NCBI GenBank assembly: GCA_937888485.1
Contig: CALAQQ010000169.1
Coordinates: forward strand, 1-42,673
Reading direction: 5' to 3'
DNA from: an uncultured Clostridia bacterium
GTDB lineage: Bacteria > Bacillota > Clostridia > Oscillospirales > Acutalibacteraceae
DNA length: 42,673 nucleotides
A program made the translations under genes and the position numbers. Of this stretch, positions 29,984-40,332 are shown piece after piece (the first letter of the stretch is position 1; every line of letters starts with the position of its first letter). The notes under the pieces are model-generated. The model worked only from the letters and a program-made list of their open reading frames with translations, did no database searches and was not told the origin of the DNA.

Positions 29984-30616
29984 TTATTCAAGTGTGATGG
30001 GGTCGCCGAGAGGCATATCTTCGCCGGGCATTGCTGCGGGCATATCTTCTTCGATGGGTTCGCCGAAGGGAATGTCTTCCTGAACTTCGCCTGCTCTTGT
30101 GAGAGGTTCTGTTGCGTTGCCTTCGCAAACTGTTGAGAATGCTGCGAGGATGCCGTCAACGATTTCTTCGCTTGCCATGATCATCATGATGACATCGCCG
30201 CAGTTAACAACAGCGATTTTTTCTGCTGCAACGCAGAGCCATTTTCTGTAGTTAACGCCGCCCAGAATTTCGTTCTTGAGAGCTTCGATATCAGCGCCTT
30301 CCTTAGCCTTAACGAGAGCAAGTGAATAAGCGATTGATGACATCATGGGTTCAGAAATAACTGCTCTTTCGATAGCATCGGCTGATGCAACACCGAGGTT
30401 GTAGGTAAGACCGTCAATGTCATCAAGCATGATTTCCATTGCGGGACCGATAGCCATTTCGTCTGTAACGGTTTCGTTTGCATAGATGCTTTCTGAAATT
30501 TCTTCGAGTGTGCCTGTGAGAGCGAAAGCGGGAACTTCGGGTTCAGCGTTACCGCCGCAGGCTGCAAGTGAGAGTGCCATTGCAAAAGCAAGGACAAGGC
30601 AAAGAATTTTTTTCAT
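29984..30616 (-). CDS. lipoprotein, possibly DUF4358-like
   Basis: A 210-aa lipoprotein. The signal peptide ends in the lipobox LAACGG with C20 lipid-modified. The domain at about 45-165 (MAIGPAMEIMLDDIDGLTYNLG, then EPMMSSIAYSLALVKAKEGADIEAL, then VVNCGDVIMMIMAS, given in order) resembles DUF4358, a lipoprotein family of Clostridia of unknown role. The C-terminus is acidic and Pro/Met-rich (EDIPFGEPIEEDMPAAMPG) with an irregular short repeat. AAAGGAG lies before the ATG. Confidence 0.75.
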   Translation of the reverse strand: MKKILCLVLAFAMALSLAACGGNAEPEVPAFALTGTLEEISESIYANETVTDEMAIGPAMEIMLDDIDGLTYNLGVASADAIERAVISEPMMSSIAYSLALVKAKEGADIEALKNEILGGVNYRKWLCVAAEKIAVVNCGDVIMMIMASEEIVDGILAAFSTVCEGNATEPLTRAGEVQEDIPFGEPIEEDMPAAMPGEDMPLGDPITLE

Positions 30617-30728
30617 TTTGAGACTCCTTTAGTATTTGTGTTTTTTGATTATTTAAACCTTGATAAATATATCGGAGGTTTATTGATACCGTGTGTTATT
30701 TGTTTTAACTTTTTGTGAATGAAGATTC

Positions 30729-31718
30729 TTACAGGTCAACCTTCCAGAACGCAACATTCAAACGTTCATAAGTATATGTTATATAAAGTGAATTGTCAAG
30801 ATATTCGATTGCGGGATATGAGAATTCGCTGTCTTTCTTTTCTTCTTCAAAAATGAGCACGGTTTCCCATGTTACACCGTTATCCGTTGATTTCTGCAAG
30901 GTAAGCGGTGAACGTTCGCCCCAGTTTTCCTCAACGGGATTTGAAATCAGATAGAGGTCACCGTTCGGAGTTCTGACAACATCAAGACCGCTGTTGTTAT
31001 TCCATAAATCCGTGCGATATGCTTCGCACCATGTTTCACCGTAATCATCCGAATCGCTTCTGTATGCTCTGCCGACAGATGTTCTTGTCAGCATATGCAC
31101 CTTGCCCGGTGCAGATTCCCAGAGAGTGGGCTGAATCATGGGAATGAGGTTTGAGGTATAGCTGTTTTGCCTGTTGAAAATGGGAACAGCTTGTTCGGTT
31201 CTGATTTTCGGAGTTTTTCTCCAGGTTGCACCGTCATCGTCGGAGATGTCAACAAAACAGTTCCAACCGTTGTTTTCATAAGATGCGGGGGCAAGAATTC
31301 TGCCGTTCGAAAGGCGGATGCACTTGTTTTTGACGGGACCTCTGCCGTCGCTTCTGTCACCCTTTACAAGCTCTTCGGGCTTGGAAAAGGTTTTTCCGCC
31401 GTCAGATGAAACGCTGAAAAAGGTTCGCCATGAATGAATTTTTCTTCCGATCTTGAAGAAAAGCACTATATCGCCGTTTTCTTTAAGAAACAGAACTGGA
31501 TTCCAATGAGGAATGTTCTTGTTATAGCTGACGGTTTCAGGTTTGCTCCATCCGTTTTCATCACGGCGTGAATACCATATATTAACGTCGCTTGTACCTT
31601 CTTTTGTTCCGCCGAACCATGCGGAAACAACCGAGCCGTCGGGAAGCGGTAAAACGGTTGAAGCGTGGCAATTCGGGGTCGGCAGGGGATTGCAGATAAA
31701 TTCTTTTATTGTTTTCAT
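30729..31718 (-). CDS. sialidase-superfamily (BNR repeat) protein, cytosolic
   Basis: A 329-aa six-bladed propeller candidate. Four Asp boxes are visible: SSDGGKTF, SDDDGATW, SDDYGETW and STDNGVTW. The N-terminal CHASTVLPLPDGSVVSAWFGG is the usual start of the BNR_2 group. There is no signal peptide, so it acts inside the cell on imported glycans or is not a classical sialidase. The Arg triad of sialidases cannot be assigned with confidence. The start is the ATG at 31718 (AAAGGTG upstream). It follows the 83-codon Cys protein by about 11 nt. Confidence 0.78.
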   Translation of the reverse strand: MKTIKEFICNPLPTPNCHASTVLPLPDGSVVSAWFGGTKEGTSDVNIWYSRRDENGWSKPETVSYNKNIPHWNPVLFLKENGDIVLFFKIGRKIHSWRTFFSVSSDGGKTFSKPEELVKGDRSDGRGPVKNKCIRLSNGRILAPASYENNGWNCFVDISDDDGATWRKTPKIRTEQAVPIFNRQNSYTSNLIPMIQPTLWESAPGKVHMLTRTSVGRAYRSDSDDYGETWCEAYRTDLWNNNSGLDVVRTPNGDLYLISNPVEENWGERSPLTLQKSTDNGVTWETVLIFEEEKKDSEFSYPAIEYLDNSLYITYTYERLNVAFWKVDL

Positions 31719-31729
31719 TTTTTTCACCT

Positions 31730-31948
31730 TTAAAGTTCAAAATCCGAGGGGTCGGCTCTTTCTATAAGAACGGGCTTTTTAGGTCTGCGCTTGAGGGGGT
31801 CGTATGCGTATCTTCTGCATTTTCCGTCAAGCTCAACAATGCCCTTTTTTATGCAAAGCACGGATTTTTCATCAGGTGATAAACGGCCGTGTTTGCAGTA
31901 TTCGCATGCGGCAGGATATTTTTTCTTTTCAAGAAGCTTACTTTTCAT
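31730..31948 (-). CDS. small Cys-containing protein, conserved-looking
   Basis: A 72-aa basic protein: EKKKYPAACEYCKHGRL, then VLCIKKGIVELDGKCRRYAYDPLKRRPKKP. The C-x2-C-x(13-15)-C-x(10)-C spacing suggests a zinc site. I do not know its function. The start is uncertain: the ATG at 31948 has AAAGGGTG about 9 nt upstream, while an ATG at 31981 overlaps the YlbJ stop (ATGA) and would add 11 residues. It lies between ylbJ and the sialidase-like gene. Confidence 0.65.
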   Translation of the reverse strand: MKSKLLEKKKYPAACEYCKHGRLSPDEKSVLCIKKGIVELDGKCRRYAYDPLKRRPKKPVLIERADPSDFEL

Positions 31949-31977
31949 GAATTCAACACCCTTTCCGATAAATTCTA

Positions 31978-33018
31978 TCATATTTTTCGCTTGTTATCAA
32001 GGTCTAATATCAATAAAGCGGATAAAAACAGCATGGAAATTGACGCAGGTGCCGAAAAAGACCACAGCTGAGCCTCAGGTGTGATGTTGACCATGGTCTG
32101 AATTTCTGCCGGAAACATACGGAGTATAAAACTGCACACCAAAAATGCAAGAACAGAATGCAGAATACGGAAGAAATAAAAAAGAGGAAGTCTTATCCTG
32201 AAATTATCGGCAACGGCAAAAATCTGCATATGAACGCAAAGACCGCCGAAAGCGCAGATTGCCGAGATAAGGGGAAGGGATAATTCGTCCGAAGCATAAA
32301 AACAGCCGTTTGTTATTTCAAGCAGACAAATGCCTGCAAGCTTTATGTTTTCGTTTGAAATATGTGCTTCGATAACGGCAACAACCCCTGAAAAAAGGCA
32401 GACGAATGCGCATGCGGTAAAAAGCGATAAAACGCCCGAAGAAACGCTGTTTACAATTGTCTCGGAGAATGACGGCAGAGCAATATTATTTTTCTTTTTG
32501 CAGTCTGTATTGCACGTCAAAAACCGACATATCATACCGCAGATAATTCCTGAAATGCATATCGATGCAAAGATAATTCTTCCTGAGTTTCTTGATGAGA
32601 GCATTATGCTGCCGACTGCGTTGATTGCAAATCCGATACCCGGGTTTATGCAGAAAAACATCAGTTTTTCAGCCTGACTTTCCGAAATTTCCCCCGTTGA
32701 ACATAGTGACTGCGCTGATTTGGCTCCCGAGAGGTAACCGCCGAGCTGACCGAGAACAACCGCAAATATGGTTTCAGCAGGTAAACCGAAGAGAAAATTT
32801 GTAATCGGTGAAATAAAACGGCTTATTTTCGACGGTATTTTACCGCTTCCCGAAAGTGAAGCGGCGATAAGGAAAGGGAACAGCGAGGGGATGACGATTT
32901 CAGCGCATTTTATAAGCCCTTCTGAAAATCCCGTTCCGAAATCATTTGTAAAAACAAGCAGAAAAACAAACATCATAACTCCCGAAAAAACAGCGGTGTA
33001 TCCTTTGGCTTTTGTCAT
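31978..33018 (-). CDS. ylbJ: YlbJ-like sporulation integral membrane protein
   Basis: A 346-aa polytopic protein of the nucleoside-recognition (Gate) domain family. IPSLFPFLIAASL, LFGLPAETIFAVVLGQLGGYLSGA and FFCINPGIGFAINAVG match YlbJ, which in Bacillus is a mother-cell protein needed for spore cortex formation. It is divergent from yqfC, which is also a mother-cell gene. The 83-bp gap between the two is A/T-rich and may hold divergent sigma-E promoters, but I cannot fix boxes with confidence. Confidence 0.85.
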   Translation of the reverse strand: MTKAKGYTAVFSGVMMFVFLLVFTNDFGTGFSEGLIKCAEIVIPSLFPFLIAASLSGSGKIPSKISRFISPITNFLFGLPAETIFAVVLGQLGGYLSGAKSAQSLCSTGEISESQAEKLMFFCINPGIGFAINAVGSIMLSSRNSGRIIFASICISGIICGMICRFLTCNTDCKKKNNIALPSFSETIVNSVSSGVLSLFTACAFVCLFSGVVAVIEAHISNENIKLAGICLLEITNGCFYASDELSLPLISAICAFGGLCVHMQIFAVADNFRIRLPLFYFFRILHSVLAFLVCSFILRMFPAEIQTMVNITPEAQLWSFSAPASISMLFLSALLILDLDNKRKI

Positions 33019-33101
33019 ATCATTTTTTCTCCCGTTCTTTTTGACCGTAAAAAGTCATATAGTAATTATAGTCTAAATATATGAAACAGAGGGGAATATC
33101 T

Positions 33102-33398
33102 ATGCGGAAAAGAAATTGCCGCGAGGGCAGGGGAGAAAGGATAATCAACTCAATAAGCAGGAGTTTTGATTTGCCTGCAGATACAGTTTCGGGATATGCG
33201 CATATCGAAATGTCGGGGAACCGTGAGGTTATCGTGGAGGGGTGTATCGGCGTGCTTGAATACAGCGAAAAAACGATTGCACTCAATACGGGGAAGCTGA
33301 CTGTAAAGCTTTGCGGCTGTGATATGACGATAATTTCCATGCAGGGCAGTCAGGCAATAATCAAGGGTGTAATAACCTGCGTTGAATTCTGCAATTAA
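33102..33398 (+). CDS. yqfC: sporulation protein YqfC (YabP/YqfC family)
   Basis: A 98-aa protein with LPADTVSGYAHIEMSGNREV, EGCIGVLEYSEKTIALNTG and GCDMTIISMQGSQAIIKG, the beta-strand pattern of the YabP/YqfC family. The start is the ATG at 33102 after AGAGGGGAAT; an upstream ATG at 33081 would add seven residues and has no binding site. It is followed 9 nt later by yqfD, as in other spore formers. Confidence 0.9.
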   Translation: MRKRNCREGRGERIINSISRSFDLPADTVSGYAHIEMSGNREVIVEGCIGVLEYSEKTIALNTGKLTVKLCGCDMTIISMQGSQAIIKGVITCVEFCN

Positions 33399-33407
33399 GG
33401 TGAATAT

Positions 33408-34592
33408 ATGCTGTTATTGAATTTTCTGAGGTTTATATCGGGTTATGTCGGCTTTACGGCAAGGGGAGGCTTTGCGGAAAGATTTCTCAATCTCTGCCGG
33501 CTGAACAAAATAATTTTATGGGATCTTAAAAATAACGGAGGCGTCATCTCTGCCTGCACAGATTTTTCAAGCTACAAAAAAATCCGTTCCGTTGCACGCA
33601 AATCGGGAATGACCGTCAGAATAAAACGGAAATACGGACTTCCGTTTTTCCTGAGCAGACATAAACGCAGGGTCGGAGTGGTTGCGGGAATGCTTATCGG
33701 TGCTGCACTGTTGCTTATACTTTCAACACGAATATGGAGCATCGATGTTATCGGAAACACAAGAGTGCCTTCAGAAAAAATTATCGGAGTTTTTGAAGAA
33801 TTGGGAGTCAGAAAAGGTGCTTCCGCAGCAAAAATCGATATAAAGACCACCGAATTCACCGCACTTGGTAGACTTGATGAACTTTCGTGGCTCAATATCA
33901 ATATTTCGGGGAGTAAGGCATTGATTGAAGTAAGAGAAGCTGTGGAATCGCCCGAAATCGATGAAAACGACAATACCCCAACAGATATTGTTGCATCAAG
34001 AGACGGAATAATAACGATAATCCGACCGTTCAACGGCACTGCGGAACAGACAATCGGAAATGCCGTTGTCAAGGGCGATTTGCTTATAAGCGGAATTGAA
34101 GAAAACCGTGACCTGACAGTCACGTTCTGCAAGGCAAAGGGATATGTGGTTGCAAGAACGGAAAGGGAAATGCAATATAACCCTCCCGATAAATTTATCG
34201 CAAGAAAACCGACCTCTGCAAAGAAACGCTTTGAAATGAATTTCCTTTCGTTTGATTTGCCTTTCGGGATAATAAACAGAGAAAATTCATTCAGCGATAA
34301 AAAAAAGTTGATAATCAACGGAGTTACTCTGCCTGTCGGGTTAACAACATATACCGAAATGTTTTACGAAGAAAAAGAGATAATTCTTTCAGATGAGCAG
34401 AAGAATCTGCTCGGGTTTTTAAGGTTTACGGATATGTGCATTGAGGAGTTCCGATATCTTGAGGTTGAAAAATCGGAGATAAAATCAGATAACGGTGTAT
34501 TTTCAGGAGCTTTTACCTGCCTTGAAAACATTGTTGAGGAACATCCTATGCAGATTGAAGAAACTCCGCAAAAAGAAACCGCAGATTCATAA
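33408..34592 (+). CDS. yqfD: sporulation protein YqfD
   Basis: A 394-aa protein. N-terminal RFISGYVGFTARGGFAERF, a transmembrane helix at about residues 88-107 (VVAGMLIGAALLLILSTRIW), and a POTRA-like/FtsQ-like start of the outer domain with WSIDVIGNTRVPSEKI. The remainder is the YqfD domain. It is an engulfment-related mother-cell protein in Bacillus. The usual next genes phoH and ybeY are absent here; the gene ends at a hairpin convergent with GH51. Confidence 0.9.
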   Translation: MLLLNFLRFISGYVGFTARGGFAERFLNLCRLNKIILWDLKNNGGVISACTDFSSYKKIRSVARKSGMTVRIKRKYGLPFFLSRHKRRVGVVAGMLIGAALLLILSTRIWSIDVIGNTRVPSEKIIGVFEELGVRKGASAAKIDIKTTEFTALGRLDELSWLNINISGSKALIEVREAVESPEIDENDNTPTDIVASRDGIITIIRPFNGTAEQTIGNAVVKGDLLISGIEENRDLTVTFCKAKGYVVARTEREMQYNPPDKFIARKPTSAKKRFEMNFLSFDLPFGIINRENSFSDKKKLIINGVTLPVGLTTYTEMFYEEKEIILSDEQKNLLGFLRFTDMCIEEFRYLEVEKSEIKSDNGVFSGAFTCLENIVEEHPMQIEETPQKETADS

Positions 34593-34604
34593 TGAATCTG
34601 CGGT
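34578..34604. terminator. bidirectional terminator between yqfD and GH51
   Basis: ACCGCAGATTCA pairs perfectly with TGAATCTGCGGT around TAA; the loop is the yqfD stop codon. On the minus strand TTTCTTTTT follows, for the GH51 gene. Confidence 0.88.
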
Positions 34605-34609
34605 TAAAA

Positions 34610-36390
<1,781 letters not shown>

Positions 36391-36422
36391 TGTGAAATCC
36401 TCCTTATCGTTTTTTCAAAACC

Positions 36423-36450
36423 ATTGTAACACATTATTTTAAAAATGCAA
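36423..36450 (-). promoter_or_regulatory. promoter of the ferredoxin gene
   Basis: On the minus strand TTGCAT (36450-36445), a 16-nt spacer and TACAAT (36428-36423). Confidence 0.65.
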
Positions 36451-36478
36451 GAGGTTTTTAATGTAATATAGACAAAAA

Positions 36479-37345
36479 TCAACCTTCAATGTCCTTAAGA
36501 GCCTCGATTTCCTCTTTTGCAACCTTTATTTTTGCATCACGAACCGTCTTGGTTTCTTTTCTGGAAAAATATTTGGGAGGAGCATCGGGATTGTTGTGAA
36601 GCTGAACCTTGAGTTTGCCTGTGAGAATGCTGCATTCAACAACAGTGCCTGCACCTTCGGGAGTTTCAACTATTGCTCCGGGCTTCGGTGTTATTTTGAG
36701 AAGATGCTCATAAGCATCCTGCTCATATTTGAGACAGCACATAAGTCTTCCGCAAACGCCGCTGATTTTAACGGGATTGAGAGAAAGACCCTGTTCCTTT
36801 GCCATCTTGATTGAAACGGGCTGGAAATCTCCGAGGAAACTGTTGCAGCAGAAAGGTCTTCCGCAGATGCCGAGACCGCCAAGCATTTTTGCTTCGTCAC
36901 GGACACCTATCTGACGAAGTTCGATTCTCATTCTGAAAACGCCCGCAAGGTCTTTTACAAGCTCACGGAAGTCAACTCTGTTATCTGCAGTGAAATAGAA
37001 AAGCACCTTGGAATCGTCAAATGTGAAATTAACATCAACCAGCTTCATTTCGAGAGCGTGCTGCTCAATTTTCTGCTGGCAGATAACCATTGCCTCTTTT
37101 TCTCTTTCCCTGTTATAACGGACTTTTTCGATATCTTTTTCCGTTGCGGGTCTGATAAGCTTTCTGAGGGGCTTCACAATTTCGTCATCGCTGATTTCTC
37201 TGTTTTCAAGAGCAACCTCACCGCATTCAACGCCGCGTGCGGTTTCAACGATGACCATTCTGCCCTTTTCAAATTTCTGTCCTTCGGGATCAAAATAATA
37301 AACTTTGCCCGCTTCTTTAAAACGAACGCCGATAACCTCAGCCAT
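36479..37345 (-). CDS. ricT: RicT/YaaT family PSP1-domain protein
   Basis: A 288-aa protein with the PSP1 C-terminal domain. EVIGVRFKEAGKVYYFDP opens it, then FTADNRVDFRELVKDLA, then the Cys block GLGICGRPFCCNSFL and GVCGRLMCCLKYE, whose cysteines bind Fe-S clusters in the Bacillus RicA-RicF-RicT complex. That complex aids RNase Y in mRNA maturation and promotes sporulation and competence. It follows holB by 12 nt, a gene order kept in many Firmicutes. Confidence 0.93.
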   Translation of the reverse strand: MAEVIGVRFKEAGKVYYFDPEGQKFEKGRMVIVETARGVECGEVALENREISDDEIVKPLRKLIRPATEKDIEKVRYNREREKEAMVICQQKIEQHALEMKLVDVNFTFDDSKVLFYFTADNRVDFRELVKDLAGVFRMRIELRQIGVRDEAKMLGGLGICGRPFCCNSFLGDFQPVSIKMAKEQGLSLNPVKISGVCGRLMCCLKYEQDAYEHLLKITPKPGAIVETPEGAGTVVECSILTGKLKVQLHNNPDAPPKYFSRKETKTVRDAKIKVAKEEIEALKDIEG

Positions 37346-37357
37346 AATTACCTCCGA

Positions 37358-38245
37358 TTAGTTGGTGACCGCTTTGCGAAGCTTTGTGCAAAGAGCGGTA
37401 ACCGTTAAATTGTGATTAGCATTAAGACGGATTGAGTTTATAATAATATCCGTGCTTTCAATGAGTGTAAGCAGAGCGCGTCTGCTGAGCTTCGGCTCAA
37501 TTTCCGAAACGGTTTGAGAAAACTCCGTTTCTTCATCGCAAGCCGAATATTTTTTTCTTAAAGCCTGTGCATAAATTTCCTGGATAACGGGAAGCGTGGC
37601 TTTTAACAGTTTCGGGTTTTTTTCGAAAACTGCGGCAGCCTTTATTATTTCGATGTCATCCAGAGCCGACGAAGCAACAGCAACTTTTTTGGCAGCTGCC
37701 GCAATTTCTTCCCACGGGATATCACGTGAGCCGTCGGAAGCGGTTTCGCCGAGATTATAAACCGTTGCACGGGAAAGAACCGTCGGCAGGAATCCCGATT
37801 TTGAAGAACAGAGCAGAATGAAATTTATATATGAAGGCGGTTCTTCGAGAATTTTCAGAATCGCATTCTGACCTTCGTTTCCCATGGTGTGGGAATTTTC
37901 AAGAATAAAAACTTTTCTGTTTGCTTCATTCGGAACGATGTATGCCTTGTTTCTTATTTCTCTGACGATGTCAACCTTGAACGCTTTGGGTTTATCTTCA
38001 ACCGAATAAACAAGAATATCCGCATGGGAATCCGCAATCGCTTTTCTGCAATCGGGGCAGTTCAGGCACGGAGTAATTCCTCCGCTGCTGCAAACAAGAG
38101 CTGCAGCAGTTTTTTGGGCAAGACTCATCCGTTCCTCCGATGAACCGCCTTCAATGATGACGGCATGGGGGAATCGTTTTGAATGCATCGCTGCGGATAT
38201 TGACTTTTCAACGGAATTGCTTAAATCAAAGCCTTCGGTGAGCAT
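37358..38245 (-). CDS. holB: DNA polymerase III delta-prime subunit
   Basis: A 295-aa clamp-loader subunit. The zinc-binding Cys cluster is ITPCLNCPDCRKA. The sensor region has KVFILENSHTMGNEGQNAILKILEEPP and NFILLCSSKSGFLPTVLSRA, as in delta-prime. The Walker A position (EGGSSEERMSLA) lacks the GKT/S, as expected of this non-hydrolysing subunit. It works in the replisome to load the sliding clamp. It lies between darA and ricT. Confidence 0.92.
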   Translation of the reverse strand: MLTEGFDLSNSVEKSISAAMHSKRFPHAVIIEGGSSEERMSLAQKTAAALVCSSGGITPCLNCPDCRKAIADSHADILVYSVEDKPKAFKVDIVREIRNKAYIVPNEANRKVFILENSHTMGNEGQNAILKILEEPPSYINFILLCSSKSGFLPTVLSRATVYNLGETASDGSRDIPWEEIAAAAKKVAVASSALDDIEIIKAAAVFEKNPKLLKATLPVIQEIYAQALRKKYSACDEETEFSQTVSEIEPKLSRRALLTLIESTDIIINSIRLNANHNLTVTALCTKLRKAVTN

Positions 38246-38260
38246 CGGGTGTTTTCCTCT

Positions 38261-38584
38261 TTATAACTTAATGAATTTGTCAACGTCAACAACAAAAACG
38301 GTTGCACCGCCGACAGTTACTTCAACCGCACGGGAGATGAATCCTTCGGACATGAAAGAGGGAGAAGGAGTAACCATCTGTGTGCGTTTGCGTGAAAATT
38401 CGCTGATGATTTCTATAACCTTATCAACGTTTTCGTCTTCCGTACCGATAAGCAGAGTGGAGTTGCCTGATTTAAGGAAACCGCCTGAAGTTGAAAGTCT
38501 TGTTGCGCCGAATCCCTGGTGAGTAAGTTCGTTGAGAACGCTCGGACAGTCATCATTGTTGATAATGGCAACGATAAGTTTCAT
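38261..38584 (-). CDS. darA: cyclic-di-AMP receptor, PII-like
   Basis: A 107-aa PII-like trimer subunit (DarA/PstA/YaaQ). It has MKLIVAIINNDDCPSVLNEL, QGFGATRLSTSGGFLKSGNSTL in two overlapping motifs, IGTEDENVDKVI and GGATVFVVDVDKF. The TRLSTSGGFLK loop and nearby residues bind c-di-AMP. Target proteins are not known in most hosts. It is followed by holB and ricT, the conserved order. Confidence 0.93.
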   Translation of the reverse strand: MKLIVAIINNDDCPSVLNELTHQGFGATRLSTSGGFLKSGNSTLLIGTEDENVDKVIEIISEFSRKRTQMVTPSPSFMSEGFISRAVEVTVGGATVFVVDVDKFIKL

Positions 38585-38587
38585 ATA

Positions 38588-39382
38588 TTATCTCTCCTTT
38601 GGTATAGATATATTTCTTTCTATAACCTTTCTTCCTCTCCATTCATATGCCCTGTTTTCAAGGGAACAGCCCTCGGTTACATGGGGAACGGGGGAGAAAA
38701 GGAATTCTTCGATTTCGGTCGTTGCGGCATTTTTGTTCATGGGGCAGACATCCTGACAGATATCGCATCCCCAGACGCAGCCGCATTCTTTCATAAGACG
38801 GATTTCTTCTTCGGAAAGCTCGCCCTTTTTCTGGGTTATTTCCGAAAGGCAGAGGCTTCTGTCAAATCCGTTTTCTTTTATTGCCGATGAGGGGCATGAT
38901 TCAATGCATTTTCTGCATTTTATGCATGAGATTTCTTCTTTTTCTTCATAATCAAGTTCGAGGTCAGTCACTATTTCGCCGATAAAAACGAATGAACCGT
39001 ATTTTTCGGTTATCAGAAGTGAATTCATTCCTCTTACTCCGAGACCTGCAAGACAGGCTGTTCTGACTTCGGGAATGGGTGAGTTATCGGAAAACGCTGA
39101 AAACTCATTTTGAGGAAAAAGTTCTTTCAGACCCGAAACAGCTTTTTCAAGTCTTGAAATCGCAACCTTGTGGTAATCGGTAACAACCGCATATTTTGAG
39201 ATGTTTATGCCTGAATATTCTGACTCATCAAGCAGATATGGGAAACAGGCAACGATAACGGTTTGGGGATTTTGGGGCAGTCTGTTTTTTGCTCTGCAAT
39301 CGATAAGACCGTCTTTTATTTTCTCGAACGGACATATTCCCCAGAGCGGAGAAATACCGTTCATTATTGCGGATAAGCTCAA
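38588..39382 (-). CDS. QueG-like double 4Fe-4S protein
   Basis: A 264-aa protein related to epoxyqueuosine reductase. VRTACLAGLGVRGMNSLLIT is the family signature before the ferredoxin part. CIKCRKCIESCPSSAI and CGCVWGCDICQDVCPMN supply two 4Fe-4S clusters. The C-terminal HEAT-like part of full QueG is missing and the N-terminal cobalamin-binding part is short, so it is a compact variant. Function as a true QueG is uncertain. The start is a TTG at 39382 behind GGGGTGAT; an upstream TTG at 39406 lies within the AEC gene. Confidence 0.82.
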   Translation of the reverse strand: MSLSAIMNGISPLWGICPFEKIKDGLIDCRAKNRLPQNPQTVIVACFPYLLDESEYSGINISKYAVVTDYHKVAISRLEKAVSGLKELFPQNEFSAFSDNSPIPEVRTACLAGLGVRGMNSLLITEKYGSFVFIGEIVTDLELDYEEKEEISCIKCRKCIESCPSSAIKENGFDRSLCLSEITQKKGELSEEEIRLMKECGCVWGCDICQDVCPMNKNAATTEIEEFLFSPVPHVTEGCSLENRAYEWRGRKVIERNISIPKER

Positions 39383-39386
39383 TTTA

Positions 39387-40331
39387 TCACCCCACAGCCT
39401 GAGCAAGTGCTATCATAACGGGCAAAGTGATTATTGATATAAAGCTTACAACTGCAACGGTCTGGGAAGCAAGTCCCGTGTTGCGGTCGTATTTTGCGGA
39501 GAACATAACGGTATTGTTTGCCGTAGGTGCACCTGCGGAAATTGAAAGGGCAACAAGGAGAGTGCCCGAAATTCCGACAAGTCTGAATGCCGAGATAAGC
39601 AAAAGAGGAAGAATAATGAGCTTAACAAGGGCAACGGCAAAAATACGCCAGTTTTTGAATATTGTTTTGAAATCTGTATTTGCAATGTAGGTTCCAAAAA
39701 TCAACATCGCAACGGGAGTGTTGAGGCTTGCAATATAGTTTATCGGTTTTGCAATAATAACAGGCATTTCAAAAGAAAGAAGAAAAAGAGGAAGACCTAT
39801 AATAACGGAAATAACTCCGGGATTAAGAATAAGTTTTTTTGCATCAAACTTGACTTTTTCTCCGTCTTTTCCTTTTGTAATTGTATAAATGCCATGTGTA
39901 AAGCTGAAAATCTGGAACGAAATAATTACAGCCGAGCAGTAGAAAACTCCTTCTTCGCCAAGCACTGCACTTGCAAGGGGAAGTGCCATATATCCGCAGT
40001 TGCCGTATGCACATGAATACTTATAGATGCAGGCTTCGTCTTTGTTGCAACGGTTGAACACGAGAGATGATATCGATGCCGAAACAATATGAAGCACAAA
40101 TCCGCAGACAATGGCAATGAAAAGACCTTTTGCTGTGTCGGGACTGTATTCAAGCGTATAAAAGCTTTCGATTATAACAGCGGGAGTGATGATATAAAAC
40201 AGCAGGTCGGTACAGCTTTTGGCAATCTTTTCAGTATATACTCCTATTTTATCGGCAATTGCGCCGACAGCAACAAGAATATAGAGAATTGCAACCTGTT
40301 CGCTTGCTATGAGAACATTCTGAAAAAACAT
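39387..40331 (-). CDS. AEC family transporter (auxin efflux carrier type)
   Basis: A 314-aa membrane protein with about ten helices in two inverted halves. AYGNCGYMALPLASAVLG and LVALSISAGAPTANNTVMFSA are the usual motifs at the broken helices of the two halves. It would export or import a small organic acid such as malate, or another anion. It follows the membrane gene at 40333 by 1 nt and precedes the QueG-like gene. Confidence 0.88.
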   Translation of the reverse strand: MFFQNVLIASEQVAILYILVAVGAIADKIGVYTEKIAKSCTDLLFYIITPAVIIESFYTLEYSPDTAKGLFIAIVCGFVLHIVSASISSLVFNRCNKDEACIYKYSCAYGNCGYMALPLASAVLGEEGVFYCSAVIISFQIFSFTHGIYTITKGKDGEKVKFDAKKLILNPGVISVIIGLPLFLLSFEMPVIIAKPINYIASLNTPVAMLIFGTYIANTDFKTIFKNWRIFAVALVKLIILPLLLISAFRLVGISGTLLVALSISAGAPTANNTVMFSAKYDRNTGLASQTVAVVSFISIITLPVMIALAQAVG

Positions 40332-40332
40332 A

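Noticed and set aside
33019..33101. Sigma-E promoters between ylbJ and yqfC
   Set aside because: Expected from the gene functions, but the A/T-rich sequence fits several alignments equally, so no boxes are called.
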